Shown piece after piece: positions 27,261-35,511 of a stretch of 64,000 nucleotides of DNA; position 1 is the stretch's first letter; each line of letters starts with the position of its first letter. The DNA is taken from assembly GCF_024127895.1 (NCBI RefSeq), contig NZ_JAMYBK010000010.1, positions 62,001 to 126,000 of the forward strand. Reading direction: 5' to 3'. A program made the position numbers and the translations under genes. This DNA comes from Pseudomonas guariconensis. Its GTDB lineage: Bacteria > Pseudomonadota > Gammaproteobacteria > Pseudomonadales > Pseudomonadaceae. The notes beneath the pieces were generated by a model, which saw nothing but the letters and a program-made list of their open reading frames with translations, did no database searches and was not told where the DNA came from.

Positions 27261-28715
27261 ATGGCCCTCCTCGCCCGCTTTTCCCTCACCTGCCTGGCTG
27301 CCCTGCTGCTGGCCGGCACCGCCCAGGCCGGTAGCCAGGCGTTGCCGGTCAACCAGACGGTGGATGCCCTGACGCCGGAGGAACACCAACGGCAGGTGCT
27401 GACCCTGCGCCAGCAAGCGCGCCAGGCGGTGACCTTCGCCCAGGCCGAGCGGCCGCGCCCGGCTGGCCGTGCCAGCGTCAGCCTGCAACCGATGTTCTCG
27501 TCCCAGGCCGGCAGTTGGCCCTTCGAGCCGTTCGTCAACAATGGCTTGTTCCGTGCCATCGCGGGCTACCAGGCGCACCACCCGCAGGTGGTGATGCTGC
27601 GCGGTGGCAGCATCACCCTGGCGCAGTTGAACGACGCCCTCGCCAACCCGCGCATCCTGCGCCGCTACAAGGACGGCTACCTGCTCAGCTACCCGCTGCT
27701 GATCGGTCCCGACGCAGGCCTGGTGCTCGAAGGAACCAGCCTGTACCTCTACAGTTTTTCTGGCACGGCGCTGATCAACCAGGGCTGGCTGGGGCTGAAC
27801 CAGTCGAGCCTGGAAAGCGTGGCGGGCGACAAGCCAGGCAATACCGACCGTGCCTGGCGACCGTTCGTGGTAGCCTGGGCCGGCAGCCACACCCAGGTGA
27901 TCGGCTCGACGCTCAGGCGCCTGGGCTACAACGCCAACCTGTCCCGTGGACTGACCACCGCGCTGAGCCCCCAGCAGCCTGCTGGCAGCCGCCTGGCGAC
28001 CGTGCTGATCCGCGACAGCCGGTTCAGCGAGCTGTCCACCGCCGTGGAGCTGCAACACAGCCAGGCGACCATCAGCACCAGCCAGTTCGAACAGTCCCAG
28101 CAATACGCCATCGACGTTCGCGACAGCCAGCTGAGCCTTCGCGGCAACCAGTTGCGCGGCATCGACAACAACAGTGGCGTACGCCTGCGCGGGCAGACCC
28201 GCGCCCTGCTGGAAGACAACCTGATCCTCGGCGCCGGCAAGGCCGCCATCGAGATCAGCGAACAACAGGGCGCGGTGCTGCTGGCGAGCAACCGTATCGG
28301 CGACAGCCGCGGCAATGGCATCCAGTTGCGCAACCTCGCGCCGACCTCGGCAGCCCCCTTGCTGATCGACGACAACCTGCTGGCCAGCAGCCAAGGCACC
28401 GCCGTGGATGCCAGCGACGTCGGCGCCCTGGCGTTGGTGGGCAACCGTATCGGCAATACCCCGGAGTATGCCGTCAGCCTGCGCAACGCCACTCCCCTGC
28501 CCGGCCCGCTGCTGCTCAGCGGCAATCGCCTGGGCCAGGTCGGCAAGGCGGTGGTGCGGGTCGAAGGGGTGCGCGAGGTGGCGCTGGGCGGCAACAGTTT
28601 CGATGGCAAGCCGCTGCTGCAGAACCTGTTGATCGGCGACCTGCTGCCATTGCAGGCCAGGCTCCTGGAGGCCACGGTACGTCAGGGCGGCACCGCGCGG
28701 GTGCGCTGGCCGTGA
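27261..28715 (+). CDS. AlgG-like right-handed beta-helix protein lacking the catalytic histidine
   Basis: A 484-residue exported protein (signal peptide MALLARFSLTCLAALLLAGTAQA) with a parallel beta-helix pattern of short repeating strands ending in Asn-rich turns (GNQLRGIDNN, SNRIGDSRGNGIQLRN, GNRIGNTPEYAV). The overall plan and the segment YAIDVRDSQ align with YGIDPHDRS of AlgG mannuronan C5-epimerases. Here the D-P-H-D motif is D285-V-R-D288: both Asp stay but Pro and the catalytic His are gone. It is about 60 residues shorter than AlgG of P. aeruginosa. It is probably not an epimerase; a scaffold or polymer-guarding role within the export complex, or a changed activity, is possible. Last gene of the cluster. 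Confidence 0.82.
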   Translation: MALLARFSLTCLAALLLAGTAQAGSQALPVNQTVDALTPEEHQRQVLTLRQQARQAVTFAQAERPRPAGRASVSLQPMFSSQAGSWPFEPFVNNGLFRAIAGYQAHHPQVVMLRGGSITLAQLNDALANPRILRRYKDGYLLSYPLLIGPDAGLVLEGTSLYLYSFSGTALINQGWLGLNQSSLESVAGDKPGNTDRAWRPFVVAWAGSHTQVIGSTLRRLGYNANLSRGLTTALSPQQPAGSRLATVLIRDSRFSELSTAVELQHSQATISTSQFEQSQQYAIDVRDSQLSLRGNQLRGIDNNSGVRLRGQTRALLEDNLILGAGKAAIEISEQQGAVLLASNRIGDSRGNGIQLRNLAPTSAAPLLIDDNLLASSQGTAVDASDVGALALVGNRIGNTPEYAVSLRNATPLPGPLLLSGNRLGQVGKAVVRVEGVREVALGGNSFDGKPLLQNLLIGDLLPLQARLLEATVRQGGTARVRWP

Positions 28716-28790
28716 GGGGCGATAGAACACCACGTGACTCATTGAGTAGAACGTGACTGCGCAGAGAACGGTTGGCTGACGGGGTTCGGG

Positions 28791-28806
28791 AGCGGGCTTG
28801 CCCGCT
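28791..28806. repeat. REP-type palindrome at the end of the exopolysaccharide cluster
   Basis: AGCGGGC-TT-GCCCGCT, the REP core of the P. putida group, lies between the convergent AlgG-like and GNAT genes. It may also act as a transcription stop for both; there is no T run. Confidence 0.6.
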
Positions 28807-28829
28807 TCCACAGGCCTGTCGGCATTCCC

Positions 28830-29261
28830 TCAGTCGATCGCACGCTGCATGCGCACGAAGCACTCGTCCTCGCCCATCTCGATGAAGCCCCGGCGCCGGT
28901 ACAACTGCCGTGCCGGGTTGGTCTTGAACACCATCAGGCGCAATAACGGCAACTGCCGCTGCGCTGCCCAGCCGGCCAGTGTCTCCAACACCCAACTGCC
29001 GCCCCCGCGCCCACGGTGCTCGGGCAGCAGGTGCAATTCGCGGATGAACAGCGCCTGGCGATCCTGGCTGAGGCTGCAGAACCCCAAGAGCTCGTCGCCG
29101 TCCATGACCAGCCACTGTTCGCGCCAGGTCCAGGCCTCATCGAAGGCTTCCTCGATCCACAGCAGGTCGAATTCCCGGTAATAAGGCAGCATGGCCCGGC
29201 GGGTAAGGTCGCGGGCGAAGCTCAGGTGGGTGTCGCTGGCAGGGCTCAAGCGAAGGGGCAT
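28830..29261 (-). CDS. GNAT-family N-acetyltransferase
   Basis: A 143-residue acetyltransferase-fold protein. The acetyl-CoA binding loop is IRELHLLPEHRGRGGGSWVLETL (the R-G-x-G-x-G/S form of the Q/R-x-x-G-x-G/A motif). The C-terminal LMVFKTNPARQLYRRRGFIEMGED is the usual GNAT end with 'N-x-x-A-x-x-L-Y-x-x-x-G-F'. Start chosen at 29261 because GGGAG lies eight bases ahead. The substrate cannot be told. It converges on the exopolysaccharide cluster and is probably not part of it. Confidence 0.85.
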   Translation of the reverse strand: MPLRLSPASDTHLSFARDLTRRAMLPYYREFDLLWIEEAFDEAWTWREQWLVMDGDELLGFCSLSQDRQALFIRELHLLPEHRGRGGGSWVLETLAGWAAQRQLPLLRLMVFKTNPARQLYRRRGFIEMGEDECFVRMQRAID

Positions 29262-29309
29262 GGCATGTCTCCCTCGGCATGCCACGCGGCGCCAAGGCCG
29301 GCAACGGCC

Positions 29310-29696
29310 CTAAGGGGCATAGCACACCGGCGAACTGCCCGACCCGCGCCGGTCCAGCTCGTCCTCCAGCCAGTCGGCCAGCACACGGGCATTGTTGTGC
29401 TCGGTGTCCTTGCCGGCATACAGCAGGGTCAGGTCGCCCTTGCCCGCCAGGTCCAGCAACGGATACCAATGCTCGGGATGGGCGGCCAGCTCCTGCTGGT
29501 AGCGCTGGGTGAACCCGGCGAAATCCACCTCGCCGTGGTGGAACGCCTTGCGCAGTTCGTTGGACGGCGCCACCTCGCGCAGCCACTCCCCGTGCAGGTC
29601 GTCCTTGCGCTTGTTGCGTGGCCACAGGCGGTCGACCAATACCCGCTGGCCATCGCTCGCTTCGGCTGGCTCATAGACACGCTTGCAACGAATCAT
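29310..29696 (-). CDS. DUF488 family protein
   Basis: A 128-residue cytoplasmic protein of the DUF488 family, starting MIRCKRVYEPAEASDGQRVL. Family marks are LVDRLWPRNKRKDDL, the helix WLREVAPSNELRKAFHH, and LLYAGKDTEHNNARVLADWL (related to the 'TLLY-x-x-KD-x-x-x-N-x-A' consensus). AGGAGA precedes the ATG. The function of the family is not established. It is 48 bases upstream of the GNAT gene on the same strand, so the two may be co-transcribed. Confidence 0.85.
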   Translation of the reverse strand: MIRCKRVYEPAEASDGQRVLVDRLWPRNKRKDDLHGEWLREVAPSNELRKAFHHGEVDFAGFTQRYQQELAAHPEHWYPLLDLAGKGDLTLLYAGKDTEHNNARVLADWLEDELDRRGSGSSPVCYAP

Positions 29697-29822
29697 CGTC
29701 TTCTCCTGCAGCATCCTGTCCTTACCAGCCTAGGGCGTTCACCGGCCGAAATCACGCCCGGGTAACGAATGGCTCCCCTGCTGCCAGGCTTGCGTGCCCT
29801 GGCCCGAGGCCAACGGGGCCAT

Positions 29823-30320
29823 TCAAGCCTGCCCGTGGGCCTTGAGCTTGAGCTTCTCGGTATCGACGCGGACGAACACCGAGTCGGCGCTGACGGTCAG
29901 CACATCGCCGGCCCACACCTCGCAGATCACCCGGCTCTTGCGCCCTACTTCGCCTTCCACCCGTGCCTTGAGCAGCAACTCGACGCCCATGGGGGTGGGC
30001 TTGAGGTAGGTCAGGCTGAGCGTGCCGGTGACGCAATCGATGCGCGGCAGGCTGCCCGGCTCGCGGCCTTCGGCACGGTAGTGGTAGGCCATGGCGGTCC
30101 AGTTGGAATGGCAGTCGACCAGCATGGCCAGCAGGCCGCCATAGACCAGCCCAGGCCAGCCGACGAAGCTGCCGTCGGGAGCGTGACGGCACACCAGGTG
30201 GATACCGTCGGCGTCCCAATGGCTCTTGACGTGCAGGCCGCTGGGGTGGGAGCAGCCGCAGCCATAGCAGGTGCCTTCGGGGGCAGCCAGCTCCTGGATG
30301 GAAAGGGCGTGTGCGTTCAT
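29823..30320 (-). CDS. PaaI-type hotdog thioesterase-like protein
   Basis: A 165-residue single-hotdog protein. The N-terminal CYGCGCSHPSGL is a common cysteine-containing lead of this subgroup. The hotdog helix with active region is GWPGLVYGGLLAMLVDCHSNWTAMAY, matching the 'HGG' region of PaaI-like acyl-CoA thioesterases with YGG instead of HGG. The later strands include TGTLSLTYLKPTPMGVEL. The start at 30320 opens MNAHALSIQELAAPEG; upstream in-frame codons look non-coding. The substrate is unknown. Confidence 0.8.
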   Translation of the reverse strand: MNAHALSIQELAAPEGTCYGCGCSHPSGLHVKSHWDADGIHLVCRHAPDGSFVGWPGLVYGGLLAMLVDCHSNWTAMAYHYRAEGREPGSLPRIDCVTGTLSLTYLKPTPMGVELLLKARVEGEVGRKSRVICEVWAGDVLTVSADSVFVRVDTEKLKLKAHGQA

Positions 30321-30433
30321 AAGCTTCCTGTGCTTGTTGGAATGGGAAGAAATGCCGTCGCCGATGGTAGCGCCCTGCCCCGCTGGCGCCAACGGAAAAG
30401 CCCTGTGGGCTGCACAGCAGCCCCGCGTCAGGC

Positions 30434-31819
30434 TCAGACCGCCTGGGTGGCCGCCGCCCCCGTGCGGCGCCGGGTCAGCGAGATCAGCAGGATGAACAAG
30501 GTCACCCCGGCGGTCATCAAGGTCTCGTAGCGGTACGCATCGCTGAACAGCATGTAGCCCAGGACCATGACGATGGTGCCGATCACCAACCAGGTGAGCC
30601 AGGGAAACAACCACATCTTCAGCGCCAGTTGGGTGCCATCGCGATCGGCGCGGGCACGCATGCGCAGTTGCGACACGGCGATCACCAGGTACACCAGCAA
30701 GGCGATGGCACCGGTGGTGGACAGCAAGAAGCCGAAGACCTTGCCGGGGAACACATAGTTGACGAAGCAGCCAGCGAAGCCCGCCAGGGTCGACAGGGCC
30801 ACGGCGATGGTCGGCACGCCGTTGCCGGAGATACGCCGGATCATGGCCGGCGCTTCACCGCGGGCGCCCAGGGAGTAAAGCATGCGTGAGGCGGTATAGA
30901 GCCCGGAGTTCATGCAGCTGGTGACCGCCACCAGCACCACCAGGTCGACCAGCAGCTTGGCCCCCGGCACGTTGAGCACCTCCAGCACCCGCTGGAAGGA
31001 ACCGACCGCCTTCAGGCCGGGGTCGTTCCAAGCCACCAGCGAGACCACCAGGAAGATCGACGCCAGGTAGAAGATGGCGATGCGGTACACCACCAGGTTG
31101 GTGGCGCGGCGGATCTTCTCCTTGGGGTTGGCAGTCTCGTCGGCGGCGATGGTGACGATCTCGGCGCCGAAGAACGAGAAGATGGTGATCAATACGCCGC
31201 CCAGGACCGTGCCGAAACCGTTGGGCATGAAGCCGCCGTTGGCCCACAGCTGGCTGACCCCGGACCTCTCGGCCAACGGCCAGACACCGAACACGGCCAT
31301 GCTGCAGATGCCGATGAAGGCCAGGATGGCGACCACCTTGACCAGGGCGAACCAATACTCGAAGGCCCCGAAGTTCTTCACGCTGATCAGGTTGGTACCC
31401 GACAGCACGACCATGATCAGAAAGGCGAACAGCCAGGAGGGCACAGCCGGGAAGTAGGCGTGGAGGATGTCGGCACCGGCGATGGCCTCGACCGGGATGA
31501 TCAGCACCCAGAACCACCAGTACAACCAGCCGATGGTAAAGCCCGCCCAGGGGCCGATGGCCTCGGCGGCGTAGGTGGAGAACGAGCCGCTGTTGGGGTT
31601 GGCGATGGCCATTTCGCCGAGCATGCGCATCACCAGCAGCACCAGCAGGCCGGTCATGGCATAGGAAATGAGGATGGCCGGGCCGGCGGTGGCAATGGCG
31701 TTGGAGGAGCCGATGAACAGGCCGGCGCCGATGATGCCGGCGATGGAAATCATGGAAACCTGGCGCGACGTCAGGCCGTGTTGCAGCGAACGCTGTTTCT
31801 TGTGTTGTAGCGAAGCCAT
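30434..31819 (-). CDS. gabP: Amino-acid permease, GABA permease type
   Basis: A 461-residue APC-superfamily inner-membrane transporter with about 12 helices. The N-terminal motif SMISIAGIIGAGLFIGSSNAI and the following AGPAILISYAMTGLLVLLVMRMLGEMA are typical of the AAT subgroup, where GabP belongs. The consensus FFGAEIVTIAADETANPKEKIRRATN matches gabP very well. GAGGG precedes the ATG. It is divergent from a LysR regulator and a GABA-type aminotransferase gene, which supports gamma-aminobutyrate (or a related omega-amino acid) as substrate. Confidence 0.87.
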   Translation of the reverse strand: MASLQHKKQRSLQHGLTSRQVSMISIAGIIGAGLFIGSSNAIATAGPAILISYAMTGLLVLLVMRMLGEMAIANPNSGSFSTYAAEAIGPWAGFTIGWLYWWFWVLIIPVEAIAGADILHAYFPAVPSWLFAFLIMVVLSGTNLISVKNFGAFEYWFALVKVVAILAFIGICSMAVFGVWPLAERSGVSQLWANGGFMPNGFGTVLGGVLITIFSFFGAEIVTIAADETANPKEKIRRATNLVVYRIAIFYLASIFLVVSLVAWNDPGLKAVGSFQRVLEVLNVPGAKLLVDLVVLVAVTSCMNSGLYTASRMLYSLGARGEAPAMIRRISGNGVPTIAVALSTLAGFAGCFVNYVFPGKVFGFLLSTTGAIALLVYLVIAVSQLRMRARADRDGTQLALKMWLFPWLTWLVIGTIVMVLGYMLFSDAYRYETLMTAGVTLFILLISLTRRRTGAAATQAV

Positions 31820-32139
31820 GGGGAACCCTCGAATGGGTCGGCCGCCGCAAGGGGCGGCTGAAAGGTCGGAGCAGATTCTTGTAGGTTTTTGCTGCTGTTT
31901 CTTGTTGTTCTGGGGCTTCACGCTGCCCTGTAGATGCGGGTGTGCCGCGTGCCTACAAGGGAGCGGTATATCTGGAAAGTTCGACGGTCATGTTGTTTTC
32001 TCCTGCATCGAACAACGGTTGTCATCATTGATGCAGGTCAGTATTAATCTTTTAGGACGGGGTCAACAAACGACCTTTTCGAAACACATGATTCCATATC
32101 GGAATGAACTTCTTCCTTTTTTGCTCGGTAGCGCCCTTC
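31820..32139. promoter_or_regulatory. Divergent regulatory region gabP / LysR with a dyad
   Basis: A 320-base stretch without a gene. It holds the inverted repeat CCTGCATC (32002-32009) / GATGCAGG (32030-32037) with a smaller palindrome CAACGGTTG (32013-32021) almost at its centre. The position between a transporter and a LysR gene makes it a candidate operator. AT-rich DNA (TATTAATCTTTTAGG) at about 32041-32055 could be the LysR promoter. Confidence 0.45.
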
Positions 32140-33036
32140 ATGTCCAAACGCCTGATGCCCTCGACCACCGCCCTGCAGTGCTTCGAAGCCGCTGCCCGCC
32201 ACCTGAGCTTCACCCGTGCGGCGCAGGAACTGCACCTGACCCAGAGCGCGGTCAGCAAGCAGGTGGCGCAGCTCGAGGACATGCTTTCGCACCCGTTGTT
32301 CCAGCGCATCCGGCGGCGCCTGCACCTGACCCCGGCCGGGGCCCTGTACCTGACCGAGGTGAACAAGATCCTCACCCAGATCGACATCTCCAGCCGCTAC
32401 ATCCTCAGCTACGGCGACGAGACCGAGGTGCTGCGCATCGCCACCCAGCCGACCTTCGGCGCCCGCTGGCTGGTGCCCAGGCTCAAGGGGTTCGGCGAGC
32501 GTCATCCGCGCATCCACCTGGATATCCGCAACGAGCTGGAGCCTTTCGACCTGGTGCAGGCCAAGGCCGACATCGCCTTCTTCTTCGGCCAGGGCACCTG
32601 GCCCGGGGCGACCTGCATCGAGCTGTTCAGCGAGGAGGTGGTACCGGTGTGCGCGCCACAGCTGCGCCAGCAATACCGCTTCGACAGTGCCGAAGCCCTC
32701 ACCGAGCATCGCCTGTTGCAGTGCGCCTCGCGGCCGGAGGCCTGGCACGAATGGTTCCTGGGCCTGGGCCTGCACAGCCAGAACAGCTACCACGGTCCCC
32801 GCTTCGACACCTTCTACCTGTGCATCCGCGCGGCCATCGCCGGTTGCGGCATCGCCCTGATCCCCCGCTACCTGGTGGCCGAGGAGCTGGCCGAAGGCAA
32901 GTTGGTGGTGGCCTGGGACCATCCGGTGCCGAGCAATGGCAAGCACTTCGTCGCCCATGCCGAGCATGCGGCCGAGGTGCCGAAAGTCCGGGCGTTCGTG
33001 CAGTGGATCCTGGAGCGGGTGGCCGAGGGGGATTGA
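32140..33036 (+). CDS. LysR-family transcriptional regulator (GcvA-like)
   Basis: A 298-residue LysR regulator. The N-terminal helix-turn-helix reads ALQCFEAAARHLSFTRAA then LTQSAVSKQVAQLEDML. The effector-binding domain follows (LRIATQPTFGARWLVPRL, AAIAGCGIALIPRYLV). The start at MSKRLMPS gives the usual length; an alternative in-frame ATG at 32104 adds 12 residues. No clear ribosome site was found for either. Lying between gabP (divergent) and the aminotransferase (same strand, 130 bases on), it probably controls both. The inducer could be GABA or another omega-amino acid. Confidence 0.88.
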   Translation: MSKRLMPSTTALQCFEAAARHLSFTRAAQELHLTQSAVSKQVAQLEDMLSHPLFQRIRRRLHLTPAGALYLTEVNKILTQIDISSRYILSYGDETEVLRIATQPTFGARWLVPRLKGFGERHPRIHLDIRNELEPFDLVQAKADIAFFFGQGTWPGATCIELFSEEVVPVCAPQLRQQYRFDSAEALTEHRLLQCASRPEAWHEWFLGLGLHSQNSYHGPRFDTFYLCIRAAIAGCGIALIPRYLVAEELAEGKLVVAWDHPVPSNGKHFVAHAEHAAEVPKVRAFVQWILERVAEGD

Positions 33037-33164
33037 GCTGGGGCCAGCGATGAACCTCACCACATCAAGAATCAGTGGAATGACCGTAATCGAATAATTC
33101 GTTTGCGCAATACTGTCGCGGCACGCTTCGATAATAAGAAACTTGAACAAAGAGCCGCGTGCAC

Positions 33165-34415
33165 ATGAACCCGGAAAGTATCAGTCAGTCTATCGCCATC
33201 GTTCATCCCATTACACTTTCCCATGGCCGCAATGCCGAAGTCTGGGATACCGACGGCAAGCGCTACATCGACTTCGTCGGCGGCATCGGCGTACTCAACC
33301 TGGGCCATTGCAACCCCGCCGTGGTCGAGGCGATCCAGGCCCAGGCCGCGCGCCTGACCCACTACGCCTTCAACGCCGCCCCCCATGGCCCGTACCTGGA
33401 ACTGATGGAACGTCTGCGCCAGTTCGTGCCGGTCGGCTACCCACTGGCGGGCATGCTCACCAACAGCGGCGCGGAGGCGGCAGAGAACGCACTGAAGGTG
33501 GCCCGTGGCGCCACCGGCAAGCGCGCCATCGTCGCCTTCGACGGCGGCTTCCATGGCCGCACCCTGGCCACCCTGAACCTCAACGGCAAGGTCGCGCCGT
33601 ACAAGCAGCGGGTCGGCGATTTGCCCGGCCCGGTCTACCACCTGCCCTACCCCAGCGCCGACACCGGGGTGACCTGCGAGCAGGCCCTCAAGGCCATGGA
33701 GCGGCTGTTCAGCGTCGAGCTGGCGGTCGAGGACGTGGCCGCCTTCATCTTCGAACCGGTGCAGGGCGAAGGCGGCTTCCTCGCCCTGGACCCGGCCTTC
33801 GCCCAGGCACTGCGGCGCTTCTGCGACGCGCATGGGATCCTGGTCATCATCGACGAGATCCAATCCGGCTTCGGCCGCACCGGCCAGCGCTTCGCCTTCC
33901 CCCGCCTGGGGATCGAGCCAGACCTGCTGTTGCTGGCCAAGAGCATCGCCGGCGGCATGCCGCTGGGCGCGGTGGTCGGTCGCAAGCACCTGATGGACGC
34001 ACTGCCCAAGGGCGGCCTGGGCGGCACCTATTCGGGCAACCCGATCGCCTGCGCGGCGGCGCTGGCCAGCCTGGCGCAGATGAGCGACGCGAACATCGCC
34101 ACCTGGGGCGAACGCCAGGAACAGGCGATCGTCGCGCACTACGCACGCTGGAAGGCGTGCGGATCGATGGCCGCGCTGGGTCGCCTGACCGGCACCGGGG
34201 CCATGCGCGGCATCGAGCTGGTCAATGCCGATGGCAGCCCGGCGCCGGCACTGCTGGCCAAGGTACTGGAAGCGGCACGCGGCAAGGGCCTGCTGCTGAT
34301 GCCCAGCGGCAAGGCGCGGCACATCATCCGCCTGCTGGCGCCGCTGACCATCGAGCCCGAGGTGCTCGAGGAAGGCCTGGATATCCTCGGGCAGTGCCTG
34401 GCGGAGTTGGGCTGA
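33165..34415 (+). CDS. Class III omega-aminotransferase (4-aminobutyrate aminotransferase type)
   Basis: A 416-residue PLP enzyme transferring an omega-amino group to 2-oxoglutarate. The conserved core is clear: GIGVLNLGHCNPAVVEAI near the start, FHGRTLATLNLNG, the PLP-contact IIDEIQSGFGRTG, and the Schiff-base lysine in LLLAKSIAGGMPLGAVVG, then GTYSGNPIACAAALA. The start ATG at 33165 is six bases after an in-frame GTG. The neighbouring gabP points to GABA. A related P. putida enzyme has, as I recall, been tied to 2-aminoadipate in lysine breakdown, so that substrate is an alternative. Confidence 0.88.
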   Translation: MNPESISQSIAIVHPITLSHGRNAEVWDTDGKRYIDFVGGIGVLNLGHCNPAVVEAIQAQAARLTHYAFNAAPHGPYLELMERLRQFVPVGYPLAGMLTNSGAEAAENALKVARGATGKRAIVAFDGGFHGRTLATLNLNGKVAPYKQRVGDLPGPVYHLPYPSADTGVTCEQALKAMERLFSVELAVEDVAAFIFEPVQGEGGFLALDPAFAQALRRFCDAHGILVIIDEIQSGFGRTGQRFAFPRLGIEPDLLLLAKSIAGGMPLGAVVGRKHLMDALPKGGLGGTYSGNPIACAAALASLAQMSDANIATWGERQEQAIVAHYARWKACGSMAALGRLTGTGAMRGIELVNADGSPAPALLAKVLEAARGKGLLLMPSGKARHIIRLLAPLTIEPEVLEEGLDILGQCLAELG

Positions 34416-34420
34416 AGCCG

Positions 34421-34717
34421 TTAGAGACCCAATTCCTGCGGGGTGAGCATGTCGGACTCGAAGGCGATCCAGCCGCCTTCGAGTTCGGCGTGGCCGTTGA
34501 CGATCGGGCCGTAGTAGGTCAGGCCGTTCTCCAGGGTCACGCAGATGTGAGTGGCATTGTCGGGCGCCGCCAGGGTGCCGACGAAGTGCACCTTCTTGAG
34601 CGTTTCGCTCACCGCTTCCAGGCCCACGCGCACGGCCGGGTTCTCGACCGCCTCGGCCTCGCCTCCGCGGGTTTCGCTGCTGACGGTCACGGTGGCGATA
34701 TAGGGGTACTTGCTCAA
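34421..34717 (-). CDS. Small conserved protein of unknown function
   Basis: A 98-residue protein starting MSKYPYIATVTVSSETRG from a TTG codon (34715-34717) with GAGG eight bases upstream. It has alternating hydrophobic residues suggesting a beta-rich fold (KVHFVGTLAAPDNATHICVTLENGLTYYG) and an acidic C-terminus. No family is recognised. It converges with the aminotransferase gene with only five bases between the stops, so the two messages may overlap. Confidence 0.6.
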   Translation of the reverse strand: MSKYPYIATVTVSSETRGGEAEAVENPAVRVGLEAVSETLKKVHFVGTLAAPDNATHICVTLENGLTYYGPIVNGHAELEGGWIAFESDMLTPQELGL

Positions 34718-34802
34718 TCGGGTTGCCTCATCGAAAAGGGGGCGCCTGGGCACCGGGATGCGTAGGGTACGGCAGCGGCCAGCCGTTGTCTCTACCGGCT
34801 TC

Positions 34803-34891
34803 TTCGCGGGCAAGCCCGCTCCCACACGGCCCTGCAAGCCGCATCATTCGTGGTGGCCACCGCACCTTGTGGGAGCGGGCTTGCCCGCGAA
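34803..34891. repeat. Pair of inverted REP elements
   Basis: TTCGCGGGCAAGCCCGCTCC plus CACA (34803-34826) and its exact reverse complement (34868-34891) flank a 41-base spacer. This is a head-to-head REP pair, each with its own internal CGGGC-TT/AA-GCCCG stem, typical of the P. putida group. Confidence 0.85.
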
Positions 34892-34998
34892 TGGGCCGGT
34901 ACTACCGACGATCATCGCGCCTGCCCGTCACATGGTCTCCCGCGCCCCGATCTGTTAGGGTGCCTGCCGATGCACGCCACACCACACGAGGATCCCGA

Positions 34999-35427
34999 GT
35001 GAGCGCCGAAGAACCCCTGATCGCCGACCTGTTCGAGGTCGACAAACGCCTGTCCCTCAAGCCCGTCGTGGACTTCAACGCCTACCTGCGCAACGCCTTC
35101 GGCGACGGCCCCTGCCGCTGTCACCGCTGTGGCGAGACTGGGGGCGACGAAAGCGGCTACAGCCACCGCCATACCTTCGAACTGGACGGCCGCCCGCTGC
35201 ACCGCCGCTTCGCCAACACCGCCGCCAGCGACGTACTGCTGGCCCTGAAGAAGGCCTGGCTGTCGTACACCAAGCGCGAGTTGCCCCTGGCCGGCGAACT
35301 GGACCTGGCCACCGTCAAGTCCTTCACCGAGGCGGCCCTGCATGAACGCCTGCTGGCCCTGCTGCCGGCCAGCGGCCTGGCCCGCGAGGCCGACGGCCAC
35401 TGGCAACTGCAGGCCCTGGCCGACTGA
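34999..35427 (+). CDS. Conserved hypothetical protein with Cys/His cluster
   Basis: A 142-residue protein starting at GTG 34999, preceded by CGAGG. The middle contains C-R-C-H-R-C-G-E then H-R-H (about residues 39-59), which could bind a metal. The rest is mostly helical (DVLLALKKAWLSYTKRELPL, EAALHERLLALLPASGLA). I do not recognise a family. It is followed 85 bases later by the second EF-G gene, which may be read from its own promoter. Confidence 0.65.
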   Translation: MSAEEPLIADLFEVDKRLSLKPVVDFNAYLRNAFGDGPCRCHRCGETGGDESGYSHRHTFELDGRPLHRRFANTAASDVLLALKKAWLSYTKRELPLAGELDLATVKSFTEAALHERLLALLPASGLAREADGHWQLQALAD

Positions 35428-35511
35428 GTCAAGCGCGCCCGCCCGGCGGAACGGCAGGATTCTCCCGGTCTGCTACCTTGGGAGAATCCGCTCACCCGCA
35501 GGTGACTGACC

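Noticed and set aside
27261..28715. Calling the last cluster gene a functional mannuronan C5-epimerase AlgG
   Set aside because: The catalytic DPHD motif is changed to D-V-R-D, so assigning epimerase activity is not supported.
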